From Candidatus Electrothrix aestuarii (GTDB lineage: Bacteria > Desulfobacterota > Desulfobulbia > Desulfobulbales > Desulfobulbaceae), in the NCBI GenBank assembly GCA_032595685.2, contig CP159373.1:3499907-3563906 (forward strand): a stretch of 64,000 nt of DNA, given 5' to 3'. Below the pieces are notes generated by a model. That model made no database searches and was not told where the DNA came from. It saw only the letters and a program-made list of their open reading frames with translations. A program made the translations under genes and the position numbers. This document shows, piece after piece, positions 27,058 through 38,682 of this stretch (within the stretch, counting starts at the first letter, position 1; each line of letters opens with the position of its first letter).

Positions 27058-27654
27058 ATGGTTGAATTAAGCAAGTATTTTTGGGATAGGTCAGGGGAAA
27101 ATGTTCCTAGGGATGTGGTTCCAGAATTCACCGAGTGGATGTTTTATAAAACTCATCGGGTGACAACTGGAAAGATGGCTGTTTCTGAGATGAACGAAGC
27201 ACCTGATGGTATTACTGTTCAAATAGAAAACGGGATTTATGAGTTTTATATCAGGGGGGTGGCTTATGAAAATGACAAGAGAATTTCGAGGGTTAGATTT
27301 GTAAAAAAAGGAAGTAGCCCTGTGTTAGGGGAAAAGATAGGGGAAACATACTCCGATTTAGCACAGAATAGTTTTTACGAACCAGATTTATTGCTCAATT
27401 TTTTTAATGAAGACGATGAGAAGTATCAAGACTGGATTGAAGATATAATGTTTTCATATGAGGGCGTCTTCTATGTTACTACTCATGAAGAAAAAAAGGA
27501 TATTAAGTTTTATAGGTTTGAGGCAGGTTTTGGAGATGGTGAGTTTGATGTCTACAAACTGAAAGAAGATGAGCATACTGTGGGGTTTGAAATCGAATTT
27601 ATAAAAGATGATGAACCCTATATTTTTTGGGAAGACGTTGTGCAAGAAGAGTGA
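27058..27654 (+). CDS. Hypothetical acidic protein
   Basis: 198 aa with no recognised domain and no signal peptide or membrane helix. It is rich in Asp and Glu (FFNEDDEKYQDWIEDI near the middle, KDDEPYIFWEDVVQEE at the end). Codon use and composition are AT-richer than waaA before it. The start lies against the palindromic repeat, with AGTAGG as the only candidate ribosome site. It heads a group of small same-strand genes (27.0-29.5 kb) that looks like an accessory patch. Confidence 0.55.
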   Translation: MVELSKYFWDRSGENVPRDVVPEFTEWMFYKTHRVTTGKMAVSEMNEAPDGITVQIENGIYEFYIRGVAYENDKRISRVRFVKKGSSPVLGEKIGETYSDLAQNSFYEPDLLLNFFNEDDEKYQDWIEDIMFSYEGVFYVTTHEEKKDIKFYRFEAGFGDGEFDVYKLKEDEHTVGFEIEFIKDDEPYIFWEDVVQEE

Positions 27655-27715
27655 GAGGGAAAAGAAAGACTCAAGGCGTTTAGTGTGATTAGAGCAACAT
27701 TTAGGGCCTCCTCTA

Positions 27716-28018
27716 GTGAAAGTGAAGATTGATTACGATAGTGCGGCCAGAGGGCTTTGGGTTGAAGTTGATGACGACGACTTTGAACAAATGGCCTCAT
27801 CGTTACTCGAATCTCCTGAAGGGAAAGAATTTTCTGGAAGTGAGGTGACATACATTCAATACGCGAAATTTGAAAATAATAATAAAAGCGGAAAATTTTC
27901 TAAAACTTCGCTCTTGGTATTTTGTTTTTCCGTGGGATGTATATTTTTTCAATTAGTGTTGCTTGTGTTAGGATTGATAAAACTGTATGAAATTATTTTG
28001 AAATTTCTTGTGGTCTGA
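27716..28018 (+). CDS. Small hypothetical protein with one or two membrane helices
   Basis: 100 aa from GTG 27716. The first 55 residues are polar and acidic (WVEVDDDDFEQMASSLLE); residues 64-98 are strongly hydrophobic (FSKTSLLVFCFSVGCIFFQL and on), likely a helical hairpin at the C-terminus. It ends 2 bp before the next gene, suggesting translational coupling. The start is uncertain and the family is not recognised. Confidence 0.45.
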   Translation: MKVKIDYDSAARGLWVEVDDDDFEQMASSLLESPEGKEFSGSEVTYIQYAKFENNNKSGKFSKTSLLVFCFSVGCIFFQLVLLVLGLIKLYEIILKFLVV

Positions 28019-28020
28019 CG

Positions 28021-28545
28021 GTGTGCTCCTGTCGAGGTATTTATTTTTCATTAGATCAAGCGGATGTTCAACTGCTTCTCGATGCGCCTAATGACCGTGA
28101 GGTTCTAAGGATTATACAGGAGGACATCGAAGCAAGATGGGATGAAGAGAACCTGTTGCTATTAGATAAGAGTTGGGATGCCATTCACAGATGTCTTACT
28201 GATGGAACGTTGACCTGCAAACAGAAAAATATCAAAGAAAAAGTGATAATCGGGGGCAGGCAGCTCTACAAAGGTAGTGCATATATCATCTCTTTGAAGA
28301 CATCCAGCGAAGTACAAGAGATCGTCGAGTCTCTCCAGAAAATTAATAAGCAATGGTTTTCTGAAAAATTTTATGGGCTGAGAAAAAAAAGATCGTGGTT
28401 CACATGGGCCACATGCTCTGATTACGAAGGGCCTCTTGATAAAAATGATTTTGAAGCATCCTGGGAATACTTTAAAGAACTCAGGTGCTTTTTTGAAAAA
28501 GCATCTCAAAAAAAGCTATCAATAATATTTCTAGTCGATCAATAG
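28021..28545 (+). CDS. DUF1877 (YfbM-like) family protein
   Basis: 174 aa from GTG 28021. The pattern matches DUF1877/YfbM: an opening MCSCRGIYFSLDQADVQLLL, then LLLDKSWDAIHRCLTDGTL (the conserved [LI]DK-W-x-[AG][IL]-H block), and a late YEGPLDKNDFEASWEYFKEL with the C-terminal helical region. Function in E. coli is not established; related proteins are often found singly or next to immunity-like genes. It lies 2 bp after the preceding small membrane protein. Confidence 0.65.
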   Translation: MCSCRGIYFSLDQADVQLLLDAPNDREVLRIIQEDIEARWDEENLLLLDKSWDAIHRCLTDGTLTCKQKNIKEKVIIGGRQLYKGSAYIISLKTSSEVQEIVESLQKINKQWFSEKFYGLRKKRSWFTWATCSDYEGPLDKNDFEASWEYFKELRCFFEKASQKKLSIIFLVDQ

Positions 28546-28609
28546 GAAAGACGCATATGACTTTCCAGGCTTATATAAATCTGGAACCGTGCTTTTCATC
28601 CAAAGAACA

Positions 28610-29509
28610 ATGCATACGGAAATTACCAAACAAAGAACAGGCGCTTTCTGCATAATCCTCATCGCTACCTTTTTTCTGCACATTCCCCAAGCTTTGGCCA
28701 CGGAATTTTACCTATCCGTTGCTGGCGGTAATGGGAAAGAGCATTGCGAGTCCCTGGAGATACGTGAGGGGAAGGCTATATGTGCCCAGGGAAAAATGGT
28801 TATTGGCTATGACCTTGGCTTGATACGGGACGTAGAGATTATCGAGGATGGGAAAATCCAGCATATAGGCAAGCTCACGCCAAACTCGATTGCGCGGATT
28901 AATTCCTCAAACCAGCGCGCCCAGGAGTATGAAGAGAGAATTGAGGAACTGGAAAAGAGCAAGATCGGGTATCTTGTCCATAAATTAAGGTTTGTTTCTT
29001 CATTTTCAGATTTTCAGCAGCTTTTGGAAAAACAATACCGGCAGTACGGTCTGAACGGTGCATTACACCTCTTTCTTCCCCTTCTTGGTGCTCTCTTTGT
29101 TGTTATCGGTTTTTTCTGGCTTCTTATCAGGGCCTTCCGCGTACATATACTTTGGGGGATTGGTTGCCTTTTGCTCCCCTTTGTCTCCTTATTCTTTCTT
29201 GTTTTTCATTGGCGGGCAGCGGCAAAGCCCTTTGCCTTCACGGTTTTCGGGGGAACCCTCGCCGTTTTTGGAGTGTATCTCTTTGAGGAAAAAAGGGTGC
29301 ATCCTGTAAGAACAAGAATACAGGCCGTGGCTCCTGCGAAAACCACGGTGAAAAAACAAGAAAAGAGTAAGTATACTTGCAAAGGGAAGATATATTGTTC
29401 GCAAATGACTTCCTGCGAAGAAGCTAAATTTTATCTGAAGCATTGTCCCGGCACAAAGATGGACGGTGACCATGACGGTATTCCTTGCGAGAAGCAATGG
29501 TGTAGGTAG
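28610..29509 (+). CDS. Membrane protein with C-terminal excalibur (calcium-binding) domain
   Basis: 299 aa from ATG 28610; a GTG at 28589 is an alternative. Hydrophobic signal-like N-terminus (FCIILIATFFLHIPQALA), a short coiled coil (RAQEYEERIEELEKS), three membrane helices (about 150-225), a basic linker, and a C-terminal excalibur domain (residues about 255-299). The latter has the six-Cys arrangement YTCKGKIYCSQM...CEEAKFYLKHCPG and the Ca2+ loop DGDHDGIPCEKQWC. Excalibur domains occur at the ends of extracellular nucleases and surface proteins. I infer an envelope location; the biochemical role is unknown. Confidence 0.7.
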   Translation: MHTEITKQRTGAFCIILIATFFLHIPQALATEFYLSVAGGNGKEHCESLEIREGKAICAQGKMVIGYDLGLIRDVEIIEDGKIQHIGKLTPNSIARINSSNQRAQEYEERIEELEKSKIGYLVHKLRFVSSFSDFQQLLEKQYRQYGLNGALHLFLPLLGALFVVIGFFWLLIRAFRVHILWGIGCLLLPFVSLFFLVFHWRAAAKPFAFTVFGGTLAVFGVYLFEEKRVHPVRTRIQAVAPAKTTVKKQEKSKYTCKGKIYCSQMTSCEEAKFYLKHCPGTKMDGDHDGIPCEKQWCR

Positions 29510-29555
29510 TTTATGAACAGGTCACGCACAACCTTCCGCAGAGTAACCTCGTTGA

Positions 29556-29669
29556 GATCAGTGTCTGAAAATCGGAATAAAAGTGAACAACTTCGGCCTA
29601 AAGTCGGAGCACTACCTGAAAGCCATTCGTTCAGTTTTTGACGAGCTGCTGCAATTTAACATTACGTAA
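29556..29669 (+). pseudogene. Possible C-terminal remnant of an unidentified gene
   Basis: In the 227-bp gap before the ankyrin gene there is a 37-codon frame, ending at TAA 29667-29669, that reads like a protein end (FGLKSEHYLKAIRSVFDELL). It has no start codon or ribosome site and a stop just upstream. It may be a decayed transposase or other gene tail; no family was recognised. Confidence 0.2.
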
Positions 29670-29736
29670 CATCAAAAATAAAGCTGTCCTCTGTCTGATA
29701 ACCTGCTGATTAACTTGTTCAATATTAGATCAATAA

Positions 29737-31644
29737 ATGCCTGCCATGAAAAACGTTGCTATTGTTTGCCTGATGTTGGTTTTATTTTCAGTTTCTTCTT
29801 CTGACGGCACTGTGTATGACGAGCTACCTCCTAGTTTTGAATTATTAGACGGAGCATTCGACACTGGAGATTCTGTTGATGACTCTACCCGTAGAATTTC
29901 TCGTATTAAGCACGCGTTGAGAAAGGGCGCAGATGTTAATGTCATGCTTCCTGCTTCTGAGAACCCACCTTTCTGGGGAACGGCACTGATGGCCGCTTCT
30001 TTTAGAAATGATATTTGTGCGTTGAAAATATTACTGGATAATGGTGCCGACGCCAACATTGTTGCACCGGATGGAACAACGGCTTTGATCGCAGCAGCTT
30101 TAAAAAATTCCCTTGAGGCAGCAGCGTTTTTAGTAGATCATGGCGCAAATATCAACACGGTGGGGTATGAAGGTAAGACAGCCCTAATTATTGCTCAAGA
30201 GAAAAAAAATGAAGCTATGGTGGCTATATTACAAAGTAAGAAAGGAAAGGCTTACATGGCTTTATTACTACAAGGTAAAATAAATAAAAAAAAGTGGTCA
30301 ACCGGGAATGACGATCATAATCTTTATGGCACCAAATGGGGAGCATGTGGCCTGGAATCCGAAGATAAAGTTTGTGCATTTGATCCATTTAACCAATGTC
30401 AATTTCCTGTTACTGAAGCTACTGTTACTTATAAATTCATTGCTGATGGGGCAGAAATAAAAATCAATAAAGCTACGCAATCCATTACTGATATTGATAA
30501 ATTTTATAATAAACCTGGGTATGAAGATATAAGTTACAAATCACTTATGAGAAGTGCATTTACAACATGGGACAATTGTTCCGGTATCAAATTTAAAGAA
30601 GTCAATGGCTCCGATGCAACTGCCGATATTCGGGTAGGGATTTATGGACCTCTTCCTCGCAATAAAGATGATGTACCGCCTCATGCTTTAAGCTATCCTC
30701 CGCCGTATCCGGAGAAAATTTCCGAGGAATATTGGGGTGATATTTATTTTAATACTGTAGAGACAGAGGTTGTTAATCGTGATAAAAACGAGATGATGCG
30801 ACGATTCTATCTGGTCGCTTTACATGAAATTGGTCATGCAATTGGACTTAAACATAGTGGCAAAGAGTCGATAATGTTTGGCGATTCAAATCAAATTTTT
30901 GATTTGAAGCCAACTTTGTATCACTCTGACCTGGAACAAGCGATTCGACTATATTCACACAATTACTCGTTGATGGAGTGTTCTTCATCCAATGATTTCT
31001 CAGCAGTTGCGAAAAAAGCATTAAAAGAAACAAAATTGGTTTTTAAGGGGGCAGTTTCCCTGCCGGAAACTGCGCAAAGTGACTTTATCTTTTCCGATAC
31101 CGAGGATGGTAAGAAAATTCCGCTCGGCTTCACGGTACGTTGTAATTATTTCGACATTGAGTATCACCCCGGCTCCGGGACACCTAATGAGTATATCACC
31201 GGCCTGACCGTTCTTGAAGACGGTAAAGAGGTTCTGGCCACCACCATTAAGGAGAATAAGCCTCTTACTTACAAAGGAGTCACCTTTCACCAAGTCAGTT
31301 ATAAGCAAGTGGGAGCGGCGATTATTAAACTGCGGGAGAAACATAGCGATACTGTTCATGCTTTTCCCGTTGATCCGAAAGACTATTCGGTCATCCATAA
31401 ATGGCGGCAGGGCGAAAGTGACGGCATGATACGTATTCAGTCGGCTCAACCGATACAGTTATCCGATGGTAAGCCCAGCACCGAGATGAAAATCTGGATG
31501 ACGGACTCGGACGGTCCACCGTCCATGTTTACTATAATGTACGGTAATTCGGTCATTGTTGAACGCCCCAAAGCAAAGTATGAACTTAGCATCGGACCTC
31601 ATTTTGCTACCGGCCTCCAGGTTGAAAAGAGAGTTCTGAAATAA
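29737..31644 (+). CDS. Exported ankyrin - matrixin metalloprotease - ResB-like chimera
   Basis: 635 aa. Residues 1-24 are a signal peptide (MKNVAIVCLMLVLFSVSSS; the start could also be the ATG at 29746). Residues about 50-165 hold ankyrin repeats (ALMAASFRNDICALKILLDN, TALIAAALKNSLEAAAFLVD). Residues about 220-410 are a matrixin/M10-type zinc protease: ALHEIGHAIGLKHS (HExxHxxGxxH near 363) with the Met-turn ESIMF. Residues about 430-560 closely resemble the periplasmic part of ResB (PLGFTVRCNYFDIEYH, LTVLEDGKEVLATTI, KPLTYKGVTFHQVSY), although ResB's membrane helices are absent. I infer a secreted or periplasmic protease with protein-binding modules. No Cys switch propeptide was found. Confidence 0.75.
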   Translation: MPAMKNVAIVCLMLVLFSVSSSDGTVYDELPPSFELLDGAFDTGDSVDDSTRRISRIKHALRKGADVNVMLPASENPPFWGTALMAASFRNDICALKILLDNGADANIVAPDGTTALIAAALKNSLEAAAFLVDHGANINTVGYEGKTALIIAQEKKNEAMVAILQSKKGKAYMALLLQGKINKKKWSTGNDDHNLYGTKWGACGLESEDKVCAFDPFNQCQFPVTEATVTYKFIADGAEIKINKATQSITDIDKFYNKPGYEDISYKSLMRSAFTTWDNCSGIKFKEVNGSDATADIRVGIYGPLPRNKDDVPPHALSYPPPYPEKISEEYWGDIYFNTVETEVVNRDKNEMMRRFYLVALHEIGHAIGLKHSGKESIMFGDSNQIFDLKPTLYHSDLEQAIRLYSHNYSLMECSSSNDFSAVAKKALKETKLVFKGAVSLPETAQSDFIFSDTEDGKKIPLGFTVRCNYFDIEYHPGSGTPNEYITGLTVLEDGKEVLATTIKENKPLTYKGVTFHQVSYKQVGAAIIKLREKHSDTVHAFPVDPKDYSVIHKWRQGESDGMIRIQSAQPIQLSDGKPSTEMKIWMTDSDGPPSMFTIMYGNSVIVERPKAKYELSIGPHFATGLQVEKRVLK

Positions 31645-31653
31645 ATGACTTCT

Positions 31654-31769
31654 CCCTAGTACAGTCGGGCGTAAATTCCCCTGTTCTTTTTGAAGCTGTT
31701 TTTTGACTTTCGGCAAGGCATTTTATTGCAAAAAGTAGCGCGAGACTTACGCCGCAGTGTACTAGAGGG
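31654..31769. repeat. Palindromic MITE-like element, copy 3 (divergent)
   Basis: The left arm CCCTAGTACAGTCGGGCGTAA (31654-31674) pairs imperfectly with the right arm TTACGCCGCAGTGTACTAGAGGG (31747-31769). The 116-bp length and CTAGTRC outer end resemble copies 1 and 2, but the inner AGGGTT is absent, so it may be a different subfamily. It begins 10 bp after the ankyrin gene stop. Confidence 0.5.
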
Positions 31770-31876
31770 CAGGGGGGAATCAGCCAGCGTTTCGCAAATT
31801 ATCGGCTTTACAGCCGGTGTATTGGTGTACATTTTTTACGATGTACAAATCACGAACACGAGAGAAAAAATCAGTA

Positions 31877-32476
31877 ATGAAAATCCTAGGTGTAGCAGCA
31901 AGTCCGAGACAGAATAAATCCACCCGATTCCTTTTGGAGCAATGTCTTGATGCCATCAAGAATGCAGCTGAGACCTCTGCGAATGGTATTGAGGTTGAAT
32001 TAATCGATCTTGCCCCACTTGAAATTCGAGGCTGTATTGCCTGCGATGCCTGTAAAAAGGGTGTCCTGTGCAGTCAAAAAGATGACTTTCAGTCTATCAT
32101 TCCTAAACTTGCTGACCCGGAACTGGTCGGCATCATCCTCGCAACTCCTGTGTACATGGGCTGTATGACCAGCCGTGCCAAGGCCTTTATCGATCGAACT
32201 GTTATCTTCCGACGTAACGGATTTATGTTGAAGAATAAGCTTGGTGGGGTTATCGCTGTGGGCGGTTCCAGGAACGGAGGGCAGGAGCTGACCGTGCAGG
32301 CGGCGCATGCAGCCATGATGATTCATGATATGATCATTATTGGTGACGGAGACCATTTTGGTGGAGCAGCCTGGGCCAATCACCCGGACGGCTATGAAGC
32401 TGATACAACGGGCATTGCCACGGCCAGGAATTTGGGGATACGCATGGGAGAGGTCGCCGCAACGTTGCGGGGATAG
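31877..32476 (+). CDS. Iron-sulfur flavoprotein / NADPH-dependent FMN reductase family
   Basis: 199 aa from ATG 31877, which gives the typical MKILGVAASPRQNKSTRFLL start with the FMN-phosphate loop S-P-R-x-x-x-S-T. The upstream open extension is not family-like. The compact Cys motif CIACDACKKGVLC (residues about 54-66) matches the cluster-binding region of Isf proteins. ATPVYMGCMTSRAKAFIDR and GGSRNGGQELTV complete the flavodoxin-like fold. Isf proteins pass electrons between ferredoxin and small acceptors or oxygen/peroxide in anaerobes. It stands alone between the ankyrin gene and carA. Confidence 0.85.
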   Translation: MKILGVAASPRQNKSTRFLLEQCLDAIKNAAETSANGIEVELIDLAPLEIRGCIACDACKKGVLCSQKDDFQSIIPKLADPELVGIILATPVYMGCMTSRAKAFIDRTVIFRRNGFMLKNKLGGVIAVGGSRNGGQELTVQAAHAAMMIHDMIIIGDGDHFGGAAWANHPDGYEADTTGIATARNLGIRMGEVAATLRG

Positions 32477-32639
32477 CTTTCTCTTATCTTCATTGCAAAG
32501 CGATACAGAGAATGTTAAAAAGCGTCGGAACGCAAAAGTCGCAGGCAAAACCCATAGTCTATCTCTACAGAATATTTTTTTATATGAAAGAGCTGGATAA
32601 CCCACTTGAGTAACCCATCCGATTTCCATTGTTTGTTGT

Positions 32640-32743
32640 CCCGCCCCAGAGGGGCGGGGTGAGATTGTATATGAAAGTACAGGCTGACTCTTTTGGGGTG
32701 CTCGGCTCATTTTTATGTTTGTTTTCTCGGCCTGCGGGCCGAG
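32640..32743 (+). promoter_or_regulatory. Structured carA leader: two GC hairpins and an overlapping upstream frame
   Basis: Two strong hairpins precede carA: CCCGCCCC-AGA-GGGGCGGGG (32640-32659) and CTCGGCC-TGCG-GGCCGAG (32726-32743), the latter ending just before the carA ribosome site GGGAG. The decamer TATATGAAAG occurs at 32581, 32668 and 32753, the last one being the carA start. The middle one begins a 35-codon frame (32671-32778) with a GGGGTGAG site that overlaps the carA start. This suggests translational control or a duplicated leader unit. Confidence 0.45.
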
Positions 32744-32755
32744 ATGGGAGTTTAT

Positions 32756-33865
32756 ATGAAAGCATTAATCGCGCTTGAAGATGGCACCGTGCTCACCGGA
32801 CGCTCCTTTACCGGAGCTGGAGAGGCAGTCGGTGAAATAGTCTTTAATACCAGCATGAGCGGTTATCAGGAGGTTCTGACCGATCCCTCCTATACAGGCC
32901 AGCTGGTCACCATGACCTATCCCCTGATCGGTAATTACGGGGTCAATGAGGAGGATATGGAGTCCTCGTCTGTCCATCCCCGCGCCTTTTTGGTGCGTGA
33001 GTATCAGGATGTGCCCAGTAATTTTAGGGCCACTGGTACCTTGGCTGAGTTCTTGCAAAAGTTCGGCGTATTAGGGGTCGAAGGATTTGACACCCGGATG
33101 CTGACCCGTATTATCCGCAAGCACGGGGCAATGAAGGCCATTATCTCCACCGAGGATCTGGATGAGGCCTCTCTGGTGCAGCGGGCAAAGGACTGGCCCG
33201 GTCTGGTCGGGCGGGACATGGTCGCCCGAGTGACAACTGGCGCGGCCTATAACTGGGTGAATAATGCTCCGGCAGAAGGAACAGGCTTTGCCCCAGAGAC
33301 AGCTGATAAGTTCAAGGTGGTTGCCTATGATTTTGGAGTGAAATACAACCAGCTCCGTATCCTCAAGGAAAAGGGTTGTGCTGTCCACGTAGTTCCTGCC
33401 ACCACCTCTGCTGAAGAGGTCCTGGCCCTGAACCCGGATGGTATTTTTCTTTCCAACGGTCCTGGTGATCCTGCGGGCGTAGAGGGGGTTGTGGAAAACG
33501 TACGCAAGCTCCTGGGCAAGAAACCGATCTTTGGTATTTGCTTGGGGCATCAGATCCTCGGCCTGGCCTACGGGGCCTCCACCTATAAGCTGAAATTCGG
33601 TCATCGGGGCGGTAACCAGCCGGTCAAAGATCTGCAAACCGGCAAGGTGGAAATCACCTCCCAGAACCACGGCTTCTGCGTTGACCCGGAGAGCCTGCCA
33701 GATAAGGTGGAGATGACCCATATCAATCTCAATGATGGCAGTCTGGAGGGTATGCGCCATACCGAGTTTCCGGCCTTTTCTGTGCAATACCATCCTGAGC
33801 ACGCTCCTGGTCCCCATGATGCTCTATACCTCTTTGATCGTTTTCTTGAGCTGATGGCCCGGTGA
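32756..33865 (+). CDS. carA: Carbamoyl-phosphate synthase small (glutaminase) subunit
   Basis: 369 aa from ATG 32756 (GGGAG 6 nt upstream; an in-frame extension upstream is discarded because [18 protein letters not shown] is the usual start). Hydrolyses glutamine and channels ammonia to CarB for arginine and pyrimidine synthesis. The N-terminal half has [19 protein letters not shown] and [19 protein letters not shown]. The class I amidotransferase domain has catalytic Cys in [13 protein letters not shown] and the His-Glu pair in [13 protein letters not shown]. It is followed by carB after a 93-bp gap with a hairpin. Confidence 0.96.
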   Translation: MKALIALEDGTVLTGRSFTGAGEAVGEIVFNTSMSGYQEVLTDPSYTGQLVTMTYPLIGNYGVNEEDMESSSVHPRAFLVREYQDVPSNFRATGTLAEFLQKFGVLGVEGFDTRMLTRIIRKHGAMKAIISTEDLDEASLVQRAKDWPGLVGRDMVARVTTGAAYNWVNNAPAEGTGFAPETADKFKVVAYDFGVKYNQLRILKEKGCAVHVVPATTSAEEVLALNPDGIFLSNGPGDPAGVEGVVENVRKLLGKKPIFGICLGHQILGLAYGASTYKLKFGHRGGNQPVKDLQTGKVEITSQNHGFCVDPESLPDKVEMTHINLNDGSLEGMRHTEFPAFSVQYHPEHAPGPHDALYLFDRFLELMAR

Positions 33866-33921
33866 TTTATCACCGGGAATAAAATTTATACGGAGGGGCA
33901 CGGCATGCCGTGTGCCCCTAC
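33858..33921 (+). promoter_or_regulatory. carA-carB intercistronic hairpins, second of the GTAGGGGC type
   Basis: A perfect hairpin CCCGGTGA-TTTA-TCACCGGG (33858-33877) overlaps the carA stop codon. It is followed by GGAGGGGCACGGC...GTGTGCCCCTAC (33892-33921), a member of the dispersed repeat family. No T-run follows, so read-through to carB is expected; the pair may stabilise the carA message or set the carA/carB ratio. Confidence 0.55.
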
Positions 33922-33958
33922 ATGAAATCTACATTAAATATTCCACATATCCTCTGTC

Positions 33959-37180
<3,222 letters not shown>

Positions 37181-37221
37181 TGGCGTCGTTGCCGTCAGCT
37201 TGTGCTGAACATTGATGCAGG

Positions 37222-37256
37222 AAAGGCCGCTCTTGTGGAAACGGGGTGGCCTTTTG
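37222..37256 (+). terminator. Probable intrinsic terminator of carAB
   Basis: AAAGGCCGCTC, an 11-nt loop, then GGGGTGGCCTTTT, with a short T-tract in TTTTGTGTTT. It lies 42 bp after the carB stop. Confidence 0.6.
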
Positions 37257-37403
37257 TGTTTGAGGGGGATTAGTTGTTGTCGTTTTTATGCTTCCGCACA
37301 GGCTCATGCTCCCCTGTTGTCGGGACATTCGTCCCCTGTTCCGAATCGTTCTGATCCATCACGGGATGATGCAGCAGAGGATTTGGGGCATCCTGGTCTA
37401 TCA

Positions 37404-37739
37404 AAGAATGATTCAGAGACAGTTCTGCAAGGCTCGAACCCTCTGCAGAATGACGCTAACCCTGTTTCGAGGCATTCAGAGGCACCTGCGAGAGGCTCAG
37501 AGGGAGGGGATCATGACGCTGCGCAATATTTTTGTCATCATTCAGTAGTGTTTCGTCATGATTTGATATGATTTTATCATTATTGACAAGGGGATGGTCA
37601 TGATTCCCTTGTGCAGAATGATGCAGAGGTAGTGCTGCAAGGCTCGAACCCTGTGCTGGATGATGCTGCGACGGTGCAGCGAGGCTCGAACCTTGCGCAG
37701 AACGATTCAGAGACGTTGCCGCAAGGCTCAAAACCTGTA
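37404..37739 (+). repeat. Degenerate 42-bp tandem repeat array (eight units)
   Basis: Units begin at 37404 and recur every 42 bp. The best preserved (37404, 37614, 37656, 37698) read KNDSETVLQGSNPL, QNDAEVVLQGSNPV, LDDAATVQRGSNLA and QNDSETLPQGSKPV on the plus strand, and all keep one reading phase. Units 37446 to 37572 are degenerate and bring in-frame stops at 37569 and 37584; the frame ends in TAG at 37740. No promoter or ribosome site was found. It looks like the remains of a repeat-protein gene or a non-coding minisatellite near the WD40 gene. Confidence 0.6.
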
Positions 37740-37818
37740 TAGGATCATTCCTCTCCGGGGACGAAACACCCTGATCCAAGGGAGAAGGTTGCGGAACATC
37801 CGCGCCCTGTTCATGAGA

Positions 37819-38595
37819 TTATTCTCCCTGCCTGTGCTCCGGTGCCGCCTGTTGCTGCGCCGGTGTTGATGCCTTGAGCTGCTCACAGAGGCGCTGCGAC
37901 TCCTGCCATTCTTCCTGACTGATTCTTTCCAACTCATACTGAATCTTGTCGTACTCGCACCATTTCTTTTGCTGCCATTCAGCTGCCGATAATACCAGTA
38001 CCTCATCGGTGTCTGTCATTTCTGTACCAGTCTCCACCTCTACTTTTAAAACAATCTGGTCAGAGGGCCATGCTGCATCAACAGAAATATCCCAGATGCG
38101 CGCCGTCTTGTCGTCACTCCATGTAAGAATCCTGGTTTCATCCTTATTGAATACCGCTCCTATTACCGAGTCTTCATGCTTCAGAGGCTGAGCAATGGGC
38201 TGACCAGAGGCAGCGTCCCAGATGCGCGCTGTCTTGTCTATACTCCATGTAAGAATCCTGGTTTCATCCTTATTGAATACCGCTCCCCATACCGGGCCTT
38301 CATGCTTCAGAGGCTGAGCAATGGGCTGACCAGAGGCAGCGTCCCAGATGCGCGCTGTCTTGTCTCTACTCCATGTAAGAATCCTGGTTTCATCCTTATT
38401 GAATACCGCTCCCGTTACTCTGTCTTCATGCTTCAGAGGCTGAGCAATGGGCTGACCGGAGGCAGCGTCCCAGATGCGCGCCGTACTGTCGTCACTCCAT
38501 GTAAGAATTCTGGTTTCATCCTTATTGAATACCGCTCCCATTACCGTGCTTTCATGCTTCAGTATTCCCCGAAGATAAAAAAAATCTCTAAGCAT
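37819..38595 (-). pseudogene. WD40 half of a split trypsin-like/nSTAND1/WD40 protein
   Basis: 258 codons on the same strand and in the same reading phase as the upstream STAND gene, separated from it by 96 bp with in-frame stops. Four WD40 blades of 42 residues each: AVFNKDETRILTWS, DKTARIWDAASGQPIAQPLKHE in near-identical copies. The 126-bp DNA units begin at 38095, 38221, 38347 and 38473. A charged helical C-terminus follows (EWQQKKWCEYDKIQYELERI). Whether it is translated separately is unclear: ATG 38595 exists but no clear ribosome site was found. The intact ancestor probably was one protein of about 1150 aa. Confidence 0.65.
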
Positions 38596-38598
38596 AAG
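38095..38598 (-). repeat. Four near-identical 126-bp WD40-coding repeats
   Basis: Units at 38095, 38221, 38347 and 38473 are exactly 126 bp apart and differ mainly at a short stretch encoding the blade-tip residues (EDSVI, EGPVW, EDRVT, ESTVM). Such identity points to recent expansion or gene conversion. Arrays of this kind can also be shortened in assemblies. Confidence 0.85.
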
Positions 38599-38610
38599 TA
38601 CTCAACCATA

Positions 38611-38682
38611 TATAATCGACACTCCTGTTTGGCTCCCAAGCTGACCTGTTGGCATGTTACACCACAAGAAGTGTCGATTATT
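38611..38682. repeat. Short inverted-repeat element in the STAND-WD40 junction
   Basis: The left arm (38611-38632, TATAATCGACACTCCTG...) pairs with the right arm (38661-38682, ...AGAAGTGTCGATTATT) around a 28-bp spacer. It falls exactly between the two halves of the interrupted gene. No target-site duplication was evident. Confidence 0.5.

Noticed and set aside
37425-37445. GGCTCGAACCC, similar to a tRNA T-arm, recurring in the repeat array
   Set aside because: No acceptor, D or anticodon arms fit around it and it repeats every 42 bp or multiples, so it belongs to the repeat unit.
37456-37779. Minus-strand frame with Ala/Gln/Ser/Leu repeats
   Set aside because: It is the complement of the 42-bp repeats; it has no ribosome site, and the better 14-residue periodicity reads on the plus strand.
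38095-38598. Regular repeats as a CRISPR array
   Set aside because: The 126-bp units are almost identical throughout with no spacers, and they encode WD40 blades.
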